From Batillaria attramentaria (taxonomy: Eukaryota; Mollusca; Gastropoda; Batillariidae), in the NCBI GenBank assembly GCA_018292915.2, contig JACVVK020000166.1, forward strand, positions 137,501-201,500: a DNA stretch of 64,000 bases. The letters run 5' to 3'. The position numbers and the translations under genes were made by a program. The notes below the pieces were generated by a model. That model saw nothing but the letters and a program-made list of their open reading frames with translations. It had not been told where the DNA came from and ran no database searches. Below, one piece after another: positions 1-64,000 of the stretch (position 1 is its first letter; each line of letters starts with the position of its first letter).

Positions 1-142
1 GAACGCCTTCAGGGAACTCAGACTATTGTACCATGGATTGTTTGGCTAAAACTGGAGGAAGTTGCGAAAGGCGTCCGTACTGTGCTGTGGACAGTGCAAG
101 TTTCGATTCGTCACCCTCTCTGAAAGGAACACACTTTGTGGT

Positions 143-219
143 TTGTTACTGTCTATGTTTTGAAACTACGTGGTGGAAAAGGACGTTAAACTCCCAAACA
201 CCCACCCACCCACCCACCC
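143..219 (+). repeat. SINE family 1, 3' fragment
   Basis: Only the tail is present: ACTACGTGGTGGAAAAGGAC, then GTTAAACTCCCAAACACC, ending in CCCA repeats. It is identical in layout to the 3' ends of the full copies at 1136 and 20125. Confidence 0.7.
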
Positions 220-709
220 TATGTTTTGAAAACAGCCACTACAGTCACGTGACTTGTTTGCCGAGAATTTGAAATCCGCCTGCCGTGGCGCTAATTCGTG
301 AGACAAAATCACACGGCGTTTTTTGTCACCAAAGCAATATCACAGTGCCTATGTGGGGGGTATTTCCAGCATAAAATGACAAGAAGGGTGAAGCTGTGAC
401 TTTTTAAAACCCTGATAAGCAGGGGTGGGATTTCAGTCCAAGCTGAGTAGAATCCTTTAAGCTGGTTTATTGCGCCTAGGACATGATAAGTTGCTGTATA
501 ATTATGTGCTTAGTATTTACCTTTTTTACGTAGTTGTAATTGTTATTTGTTTTCTACGCTTTTTTTTGTCACCGGGAGTTCGATGAATTAGCATGAAGGT
601 GCAGCGTCTCCTGCATGTCCTAGGTTTATATTGCCCTGTAGATAAGTTTGCATCAGTTGCCCAACGTTACACTTTTGTTTTTGTTTTTTTGTTTTTTTCA
701 CGTAGTACA

Positions 710-768
710 GACACACTCGGCCGCGAATTAGTCTTTGTGGCTTGCGCGGCGTTAGGCCTCAAACTCAC
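710..768 (+). repeat. Retroposon-like repeat, family 4, tail fragment
   Basis: GGCCGCGAATTAGTCTTTGT and GGCTTGCGCGGCGTTAGGCC match the family 4 tail. Confidence 0.5.
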
Positions 769-1135
769 CCATCGAGTGTATTGTTTGCTTTATTGAGCCC
801 GGCATTTATGCACGTGCACACTGACTTGATTTCCGTACAGCGAGCAGGGTTATCCACCATGTCCGTGTACACAGTCAGGTTCCCATGTGTGTCTTTGAAA
901 ACAAAAGAAACCTCCCTATCCGTGCACACGCACGCACTGACGCACATTGCAATCACACAGCAAAACATTTCTTAGTTCTCCCCGGGAGATGGCCGGATAG
1001 ACGGACAAGGGTGGTGCAGCTTTGCCAGCGAACACCTGCACTCACGCGTGCGCCCGGGGGCACACACACGCACACTCGCGCGCGCGCACACACACACGCA
1101 CACGCACGCACGCACCTCTCTCTCTCTCCCTCTCT

Positions 1136-1302
1136 GGGGAGCCGTGGTGGTCGAATGGTAGAGCGTCGGACTTTCAGTGCTCGGGTCGTGAGTTCGAGTC
1201 CCGGCTGGGGCCAAATATTTGTGCCGGCCTTTTACTCGTTGCCTCGTCTTTGAGATCACCCGTATGTGGTGGAAAAGAATGTTAAACTTCCAAACACCTC
1301 CA
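1136..1302 (+). repeat. tRNA-derived SINE, family 1
   Basis: Internal Pol III boxes are visible: A box TGGTCGAATGGTAGAGCG at 1147-1164 and B box GAGTTCGAGTCCC at about 1190. A non-tRNA body follows (TTTGTGCCGGCC... GTGGTGGAAAAGAATGTTAAA). It sits between CT-rich microsatellites on both sides. No cloverleaf acceptor stem closes, so it is not a functional tRNA gene. Confidence 0.85.
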
Positions 1303-1537
1303 CCTCTCTCTCTCTCTCTCCACCCCCCCCCCCTCCCTCTCTCCATTTATCTATTGCAGGCTAGCCCAACAGCTAAATCGCAGACCAAAGTTAGCCGGGT
1401 AGCCTGTGAGTGTATACATGCACATTCCTTACCCCCTATCCTGTGTCCTGACACCTAGAACACTTGCAGGCGTTTAGTTTCAAACCCTCTCTTTCAAACA
1501 TGCGTTTTTAGTGGCAGTTTGATGATTGTTCTAGCAG

Positions 1538-56117
<54,580 letters not shown>

Positions 56118-56329
56118 CGCTCGCATCGGATCGCCGCCAGGGCTTTCGGACTTCCACCTCCCACCATCACGATATCGTTTTGACAAGCTCCCATGACAAG
56201 GATGGGTGACATACACCTGCTGCTTGCTTCCAACCAGCATGCTGAATCTCGCAAGGGAAGAACGCGTCTTGAACTGTTGTAATTTTTCGGGTTTGGGGGG
56301 AGACTGGTCTCTGCAGTACAGGGGGAAAT

Positions 56330-56610
56330 TTTCCTCGACGGGAAAGTTCTGTCTTGTTGAGACGGAAGACGTTTTGAGGAGTGATCGTGTATCTTCCTTG
56401 CTAGGGAAGTTTGTTTCACTGAGAGAGAAGACGTTTTCGGGAAGCATGTAGTAAGCATCGACAAAAGTGGACGGGTATCTTCCTTGCTTGGAAAAGATCT
56501 TTCTGAGACAGAAGAAGTGTTTGGAAAGTGTTCAATAAGCTTGGTCACGAGTCAACGGATGTCTTCCTCACTGAGAAAGTTTCGCTTGCTTACACGGAAG
56601 ACTCTACAGG
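56330..56610. repeat. Degenerate tandem repeat in the TMCC 3' UTR
   Basis: Three to four units of TATCTTCCTTGCT.GGAA, TTTCACTGAGAGAGAAGACG and TTTTCGGGAAG-like words, spaced roughly 75-95 bp. Confidence 0.6.
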
Positions 56611-57424
56611 GCGCACCGCCAGGCAGAAATTACGCTCGCTGTGAATTGCGGTCATCCGCCACAAAGATGGAAGAAGTCTCAGAGAGGATTTAGTAAGCAA
56701 GCCCGGGACTGGAGCAGCAAGAAAAGTTCAAGAGATTTTAGGAGAGATTGACAAAAAGAAAAGAGATGAAGGAGGCACATTGTGCAGTGTGTGAGTTGCG
56801 TCCAGCAGACGCCGCTCGGGAGACAGTGCTGGAAAAAAAAGGCTTACCGCTTCGTGGCTGAATTTCGAGGATGCTGTGCTGATCAAGTTGTGTGTAGCTG
56901 TGTGTGTTGTGTAAAGGAGCTTGATGTAAAGCAAATGGTGGACGTTGCTTCCCCCAGCCTGTGCCAAGAAAAAAAAAAAGTCTTGTAACGCACTTGTCCG
57001 CTCCTGTGTCTAGGTGATGTTTACCTGAACCAAAGAAATTAGAGAAAGCAGTCACGGAGACCAAACACCCACCCACCCCTGATCCTGAAATCTCTGTATA
57101 TTGTGCGAGTTCAAACGTCATACTGGTTATTTGCTGAAACTTTGGCGATTATTCTGTGTGCGGGTTACAGTCTTTCCAGAATAAGGTTGGAACCTTCGTG
57201 ACCGTGAACACAGGCGAACCATCCTCGCATTAACTCGTTGCGCCTGACAACTGGGTATTAATTAATCAGTTAATTAAAACGTGTCCAGCAGAGCAACATG
57301 TGATAAATGATTTTCGCCGGAGACAAACGTTGCTAAGTGTAATAGCGTCTTTAGTCTTGTGCACACTAGTCCGTGTGTGGTCGAACAACGTCAGGTCTGT
57401 TTTGTTACTGCTGTGCGTCGTAAT

Positions 57425-57425
<1 letters not shown>

Positions 57426-57455
<30 letters not shown>
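57426..57455. repeat. (GTC)n trinucleotide tract
   Basis: About ten CGT/GTC units about 25 bp before the AATAAA at 57478. Confidence 0.9.
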
Positions 57456-57477
57456 GTTACACCTTCTGTGTGCTGAG

Positions 57478-57483
57478 AATAAA
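57478..57483 (+). terminator. Proximal poly(A) signal AATAAA
   Basis: AATAAA about 1.36 kb after the TMCC stop, followed 30-60 nt later by a GT-rich stretch (GTAGGTTGGTTGGTTGTTTT). This is the arrangement of a working cleavage site. It would give a 3' UTR of about 1.4 kb. Confidence 0.5.
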
Positions 57484-57605
57484 TATTTCTCAGTGTCCGA
57501 GTTGCCAATGTAGTTAGCTATTGTGTAGGTTGGTTGGTTGTTTTTGTTTTGTTTTTTTCTTTCCTTCTTCTTGTATGTGGGCAATGGTGACAATTTAACA
57601 GTTCA

Positions 57606-57613
57606 GTTGTTCT

Positions 57614-57645
<32 letters not shown>
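57606..57645. repeat. (TTTC)n microsatellite
   Basis: TTCT units followed by a T run. Confidence 0.9.
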
Positions 57646-58849
57646 TTTTTTTTTGAGACACAGGTGGCTGGCAATACATCGACAAATCACTAGAATGGTG
57701 CTTCAGTTTGCTGTGTGTTCGGCTTGCTGTGACCTTCACCTTGCCAGGGGACAAGACCGTTGGTGCAGATTGGTACACACATACTAAACGTGTGCATGTT
57801 TGGGACAAAAGCACCACAGATGCTTCAGTTTTATTTTGTTTTGTTTTGTTTTTCTTTTAACAAGTAGGGTGTTGTGGTTTGTGTCACTAGCCGGCCACGT
57901 TTGAGGTAACAGATCTACTGTAATTTCGGTGAAAAGAGACCTAAGTGCCATGGTTTTGATAAGCACTTAGCCTCATTTTTCGGATGAAGTTAGATGGAGA
58001 TGGAGATACATTCAGTTGGATAGAGTCTTGAAACCAGTTTTTAAGAAAATTATGTGAGAAGGGAAGAGAGAGAGAGGCCGTGGCTGTATAACTCAATCTT
58101 TTCATCATGATTGCAAGCATTCATGCGTTTTACTCCATCGAATAAAATGCTCCGTGTTTCTCAGCAACGAAAAACTCCTCTAGAAAAAAAAAAAGTAGAA
58201 ATGTGCAAGCCAAGCAGGACGCAAGCTGCAGGGCTGGTGACCAACCTATGTGTGCAGGAGTACACATTTCTGGTAGAGGCTTCCTGAACAGACCTTTGGG
58301 ATTGTTGTCAGTCTGTGTTACTCTGTGCTGCACAGACATGCAGTCAAACCTGCTATATGTGGCCGCCTGTGTAAAGCAGTAACTTGTCTTGGGAGACAGG
58401 GGTTGAAGGGTGTGGAACTGAGTATACGTATGCCTTGCAAATAGAAAATCCGAAATTCGAACATTTTGAGCAGATTTCTGGAAACTGCCCCTTGGGCATA
58501 GGATGCGTCATACTGATCTCATTGTGGTATGGGTATTTCTCTATAACAAAAGAAAAAATATTGTATTCCCCACCCTATCCCCAGACTTTGTATGTAACGG
58601 AACACTAGTTCACTGCAATTTAAAAAAAATAATGCGCTATGTACATTGTTTCACTTTAAGTTTCTAATGGTATTTTGTTGTTAATCTCACAGTCACAGGT
58701 TCGGCTTAAAGGCAGGCTGTGCATGCGTGGGTTACTTTGGTCTGATTTGTATTTTACCCCTGATTATTGACAGCACACTCAACGGTTGGTAGTTTGAAAA
58801 TTGTCTTAAGATCTCTTATTTTAATTTATTGTGTGTCGAGCGACACTTC

Positions 58850-59030
<181 letters not shown>

Positions 59031-59942
59031 CGATTGTGACTTTAATCAAAGTACCAGGTCAGTTTCAGTCATGTAGAATTATCTAACGTGATTTTCACGT
59101 CAGAGTACACATCCGAGCATTACTATGAATACACGTCGAATGCGGTCACTAATTACTGATACCGCATTTCGCCGACTCAACACTTCACGCTTGATAATGC
59201 GGACTGAATATCACTAAACTTCTATGAAATTGGACAATTTGCGTTTTTTTTTTTTCTTTTTTTAACAAGACAGCATTCCCAGTTAGGGCAAGTTTTAGAA
59301 TTGTGTGGTTTGGGTATACCACCACCCTTCCTACCTGTTTCAAATTGTTTTTATTTGTTTGTTTGTTTGTTTGTTTGCCTGCTCTGGTGTGTGTTCACAG
59401 TCAGTCTTCGTTTGGCAAATTGTGACTTGGGAAAAGTCTGACAGTTTTAGTTTGAAGTTTTAATGGGTTTGGGTTTGGTAGGGTTATTTACTGTTTATGT
59501 TTCGTGCTGTGTGAATATCTTTTGAGGTTCTTCAGACAGACATTCTGATTTTGTGCAATGTGTGGGTTTGTGTAATCATTGCAAAAAAAAAAACAAAACA
59601 AAAAAACAGGGAGACTGTGCATATTTTGTGCTTCTGGTTTTGCTGGTTGGTATATTTCAGATTTCTTCCGTGTAAATGAAATAGTTTGTCCGTGTTGGTT
59701 GTATTTCCCAGGAGTAATTTCTTACCATCGGCTACCTATAGGTGTCTAGGTGATTATGAAGAAAACTAAAAGAGAATCTTGCAGCATCTTTAACGTAATG
59801 GTGGTGTCAGTACGTGAAACGAATCTCCAAATTAATACCCAGTATAACGTTCCGTCAAGCTTAAATCACACAAATATCAACTGTTTCAACGGACAGTGCA
59901 GCCACAGCTGTTTGCCTCCATGATTTATATATGTTGATGAAG

Positions 59943-59945
<3 letters not shown>

Positions 59946-60011
<66 letters not shown>
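59946..60011. repeat. (GT)n microsatellite
   Basis: Uninterrupted GT tract of about 33 units. Confidence 0.95.
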
Positions 60012-60013
<2 letters not shown>

Positions 60014-60519
60014 TTGTTTCACCGCTAGTGTCGCACCATTTCCCACACGAAATGACAATCTTCTGGGACAAAGTTTCGTTCAGTCACCCTTCAGTTTGCC
60101 CGTGGTAAGCTGCCAATAACCGCGATACCTTCAGACTGTCAGCTGTATCAATTGGAGGAGTACCTCAACTTCTTCCTCATCTCCCCCCCCCCTCCTTTCC
60201 ACCCACCCCCGCCCTCAACTCCCACCACTACCGCTACCATCCTGTCCCCCATCACTCCCCGCCCCCTCCCCCAATTCACGTACTATGTACGTTGTTCCGC
60301 TGGTCGGATTTTGCGTGTTGTAGTGAAAATGTGCGCTGTAGTGTAGGTGTGCCTGTGTCACATTCTCCTCTAGTTCAACGAAGGAGATCCGAACGTTCGT
60401 GTGTTGTTGTCGTGCATGTGTCTTTCACGTCTACTGAGTTTTGTGACAGGTTCTGTATGGTCTGATTCACTGGGAGGTTCAACCCTGAAATTCAGTCTGC
60501 CGAATATACATGTAGTAAG

Positions 60520-60800
60520 ATAGACCCACTTATACCCCTTATGATTTTTCCCATAATGATAGGCCCACTGATACCCCTTATGATTTTTCCCATAATGATA
60601 GGCCCACTGATACCCCTTATGATTTTTTTTTCCATAATGATAGGCCCGCCGATACCCCTTATGATTAATTTCCATAATGATAGGCCCGCTTGTACCCCGT
60701 ATGATTTTTTTCTCCATAATGATAGGCCCACTGATACCCGTTATGAATTTTTCCCCCATAATGGTAGGCCCACTGATACCACTGATGATTTTTTCCACTT
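60520..60800. repeat. Minisatellite, period 39-42 bp, about 7 copies
   Basis: CCATAATGATAGGCCCACTG and TACCCCTTATGATTTTT recur with AGGCCC at 60561, 60600, 60642, 60682, 60724 and 60766. Unit lengths differ by values not divisible by 3, so the antisense open frame across it switches repeat register and is not a gene. Confidence 0.9.
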
Positions 60801-62063
60801 TTTTCAAGTCACGCAATGAAGACTGCATTTCATATCAAATATCCCATAGGCAGTATATTTCACCGTTTTCTTGTCACAAGTTCCCAGTCACTAGTCAGAC
60901 ATTGTCAGTAGTGGCATTGCGTGAAGATGTGTTTGTTTAACATAAGAAAGTCCTTTTTTTAATCATTATTATCTTAATCCCTCATTCAACTTGATAACTT
61001 ATGACAAAGCTATCGACAACAAACTCCATGAACACATCGAAACTGTTCGTTATGAACGTGCTAATGCTTGGCTGATGCAGTGCCCTGTCAGTCTGCCTGT
61101 AGTGAATAGTGTTCAACGGTTTTGTAAAGTTAGGGTGGCTGTCCCTCTCTTGCCCGTTTGAAAGAGGTGACGGCAGGGCCGTGTTCAACCACACCTTTTG
61201 CGAGTACGTTCTGCCCTAAGGGAACTACCCAGTTATACCGCGAACAAGCTTTTCGCGTGGTACTTAACTGTCTTTTGTTATGCTCGTCGGTTGGATGTTA
61301 TACTCGCCAGAAAAAGCAAAAGAACAGTTCGCAGTTCAGGTGGTTGTTGTAAAAATGGTCATAGTTTGTAAACTCGTGAAAGATCAAGTACCTAGAACCC
61401 ACAGTTGTGTTGACGAGAAGTCAGACGACGCTGTGAAAGGAGAAAAATTTTGCTTGTACATTTCGGGAACACCGTGTCACAGCTTGTATGATTTATTAAT
61501 TTTTAAAAAAATCCAAAATTCTGTAATAGACTCTTTCAGAACTTCACGTACCAGCAACAAGGTTTTAAAGAAAATGGCGGATGTGCTTGTGGAAGACTGA
61601 AACTTTGGCTTTTGCTACTGCTCAGGTGTTCGCCTGTATATGCAGGCATGCAGGCACAGTGACGCATGGCATCTTTTTGCAAGTGGTTCTTAACTTTTTA
61701 TGGTCAGTATACACCGCTGGAAATTCTCACAGCTCTACTTGGCTTCCTTGGTGGGTTTGCATGAAGGAGAAAGATTCTTGTGCACTGTCTTGCAGCTTAT
61801 CTGCTTGAGATTGTCTTGAAATTGTGTGCTGTGCACACACACACAAAGATATCCTTGGGGTATTCTTGTGACATTGTTCATTGCATACATGTCTGGCAGG
61901 TTAGGCTTCCAGTATGTCGTTGATGATGACTGTGTAGGAGGTGTACTTTGGAAATCTGTTGGCTTTGAATTGGTTTGATTTTTTTTTTTAAACTATTATT
62001 ATTATTTTCAGTGTTTGTTGTTCTTAGGTTCTGGGGTGTACGAAATAACAATGGAGAACTTCG

Positions 62064-62088
62064 AATAAATTATTGTAAAAGCAATAAA
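62064..62088 (+). terminator. Distal tandem poly(A) signals
   Basis: AATAAA at 62064-62069 and again at 62083-62088, followed by a T/G-rich stretch (TTGGTTGATGCTGG, then TTTTTGTGGTGTT). No other gene lies between the TMCC stop and this point, so it may end a 3' UTR of about 6 kb. Confidence 0.45.
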
Positions 62089-62146
62089 GTACTACTTGTA
62101 CGATTATGATTGGTTGATGCTGGTTTTTGTGGTGTTCGTGACGCAT

Positions 62147-62149
62147 GCG

Positions 62150-62210
<61 letters not shown>

Positions 62211-62254
62211 TCCCTGTGTATGTACACGTGCACTGATGCCAGAAAACACACACG

Positions 62255-62313
<59 letters not shown>

Positions 62314-62314
62314 G
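62147..62314. repeat. (TC)n and (AC)n microsatellites
   Basis: TC tract at 62147-62206 and AC tract at 62246-62314, just beyond the distal poly(A) signals. Confidence 0.95.
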
Positions 62315-62539
62315 CGCTGCACCCCCACTATACCATATCTACAGGGCTTCCCAGTTTCAAAAATGGGTTTCTCAATGGTTACTGTTGGGTGTGTAGTGTG
62401 GTGTAGTGTAGTGTAGTGACTCACTGGAAACAAGTGAAGACTATTGGTGTGATTTAGTCCGAGTGTCGTGTCCTTCACAGTCAAGGTTTGTTTTGTTGGG
62501 ATCAGCTATTCACGTGTTCCTAACGACGTTTCTTCCCTA

Positions 62540-63000
62540 CGTCCTTGAGTGGGCGGGCTTGTTGCTGGGTTCGTTTTTGTCGGGTGTTTGTTTTGTTGTT
62601 GTTGGGTTTTGTTGTTGTTGTAGCTTTGTTTTTGTTGTTTTGGGTTTTGTTCGGTTGGTTTGTTGTTTTGGGGTTTTTTGTTGTTGTTGTTGTTTTGGAT
62701 TTTCTTATTTTGTTTTGTTTGTTTTGTTATGTTTTGTATTGGTTTTTGGTTTTGTTGTTGTTTTTTGTTGTTTCATTTTTGTTGTTAGGTTTTTGGTTGT
62801 GGTTTTTTGTTTGGTTTTGTTTGTTTGGTTTGGTTTGGTTTTTGTTTGTTTGTTTGTTTGTTTGTTGTTGCTGATGGTTTTTGTTTTGTTTGTTTGCTTT
62901 TGTTTTGTTGTTGCTGTTGTCTTGCTTTTTCTTTTTCTTTTTTTTTTTCTTTTTTTTTTTTTTTTTGGGGGGGGGGGTGGGTGGGTGGGTGTTTTGTGTG
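62540..63000. other. T/G-rich low-complexity DNA
   Basis: GTTGTTTT-type sequence giving a 209-residue Phe/Val/Cys-rich open frame with no protein character; it ends in T and G runs before the reverse SINE. Confidence 0.7.
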
Positions 63001-63181
63001 TGTGTGTGTGTGTGTGTTTGGCGGGGAGGGGGGGGGGTCAACGTTCATTTCCACCTCATAAAGGAGGCGCAAAGATGAGAAAGCAAGCGTAAACTTTTGG
63101 ACCCCAGCCGGGATTCGAACGCTCTACCAATGCATTGAAAGTCCAGCATTGTACCGTTTCGATGTGGTCCTGGCTACCCCA
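62978..63181 (-). repeat. tRNA-derived SINE, family 1 (diverged)
   Basis: Reverse copy: GGGTGGGTGGGTGTTT, a GT stretch, CAACGTTCATTTCCACCTCA, then CCCAGCCGGGATTCGAACG. It is damaged around the A box. Confidence 0.7.
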
Positions 63182-64000
63182 TTTGCAGGGAAAGAGGGAT
63201 GAGAAGGGGGGATGGTAGGGATGCAAACTGTCCCATGTATCCCTTTGTTTTCTCCCGTCGCTTGTCCTTTAGCGTCAGCTAAGTATGAGTTGAATTGGAA
63301 GCCACAGCACAAACATTGCACTCTTTGACAACAGTCGCCAATCTCACACTACAGTCAATACAATGAACCGGTACAGAGAAACATTACACCGACGATCGTC
63401 CTCACACATGTTTCACGTCTCTTCTCCGAGAGCACAAAAACTTGGAACATGTCATCCTACCAACATGACGTTGCTGGTAAATACTGCAGTACTAAACGTT
63501 CCGTGTAAAGCCATCACAGTTTCTTTGGGGTGCTGGCACTGCGTGGTACAAGCGATACACAAGGATCCAGAATACATACATGACAAGCTGTTTTCTTTAG
63601 TGTCTTGTTTTTGATATAAAGACAAGCTTGAGAGCTTCGGTTTTCACTTAACGACGTGCAGTTGTGCCCAGCCGCAGCCATCGTGAGGAAGTGAAGCCAC
63701 GCCGTTACTGGTCGGTAACTAGTGATATTCGCAATGCGACGTCGTTTTATTTCTTTCTGCCTTTCTTTCTTCTTTTTTTTTTTTGTATTCTTTTTCTTCT
63801 TCTTTTTTCTGTTTTCTTTTTTTTTTTTTTTTTTGGGGGGGGGGGGGGGGGGAGGGTAGTGTTTTGTTGTTGTTTGTATTTGTTTTGCCTTGGTAACAAA
63901 ATCATTATTATAGATTTTTTCTAGGCAGAAGAGTGTAGGTCGAAATAATGACAAGAGACATTATTATTATTATTATTATGATGATGACAAATTAGTGTAA
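63182..64000. other. Window end, nothing recognised as a gene
   Basis: Unique sequence, then T runs and a G run at 63771-63853 and an (ATT)n tract at 63960-63978. Confidence 0.5.

Larger units (their letters stand above)
56118..57500 (+). other. TMCC: TMCC proximal 3' UTR
   Basis: Sequence after the TAA with no further coding signal. It holds a degenerate repeat at 56330-56610 and ends near the first good poly(A) signal. Antisense open frames of 136 and 157 residues here follow the degenerate repeat and resemble no known protein. Confidence 0.6.

Noticed and set aside
61280..61600. 106-codon open frame near the distal poly(A) site as a separate gene
   Set aside because: No domain, poor start context and no neighbouring exons; compatible with chance in AT-rich DNA.
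62463..63092. 209-codon open frame rich in Phe, Val and Cys
   Set aside because: It comes from T/G-rich low-complexity DNA and a G run; no protein-like composition.

Overview
This is a window of animal nuclear DNA: intron-rich, AT-leaning, and crowded with CA/GT and CT/GA microsatellites, tRNA-derived SINEs, MITE-like palindromic elements and minisatellites. It has no bacterial-type gene spacing and no operons. The repeat style (SINEs with a GGAAAAGGACGTTAAACTCCC-like 3' end, very long dinucleotide tracts) suggests a marine mollusc, perhaps a gastropod. That is an inference, because no species marker is present.

One protein-coding gene can be read with confidence, on the + strand: a member of the TMCC (transmembrane and coiled-coil domain) family. 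Eleven exons between 41933 and 56117 splice in one unbroken frame with GT..AG borders. They end in two membrane segments and a stop at 56115-56117. Two possible 5' coding exons join the same acceptor in the same phase: one at about 1538-1661, 40 kb upstream, and one at 40201-40295 with its own ATG. The shorter form would be 608 residues. The N-terminal part of the longer form lies partly outside the window. The 3' UTR starts at 56118. Poly(A) signals are visible at 57478 and, as a closely spaced pair, at 62064 and 62083.

Layout. 1-1.5 kb: SINE fragments. 1.5-1.7 kb: upstream TMCC exon. 1.7-40.2 kb: a huge intron of repeats, including a family of degenerate units at 8.2-10.3 kb with a nested MITE, a 12-copy 82-bp satellite at 17.2-18.2 kb, a 57-bp minisatellite at 19.2 kb, a fold-back palindrome of about 0.7 kb at 21.4-22.1 kb, three copies of a GGGCCCGTATG-ended MITE, and many SINEs and microsatellites. 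40.2-56.1 kb: the TMCC exons with short introns. 56.1-62.1 kb: the probable long 3' UTR. 62.1-64 kb: low-complexity T/G-rich DNA and one more SINE.

No novel protein system is visible. The most interesting signals concern how repeats meet the splice sites of TMCC. One intron carries complementary (UG)n and (CA)n tracts next to its two ends. One exon acceptor is preceded directly by a retroposon end. One exon donor is followed within 12 bp by a MITE.
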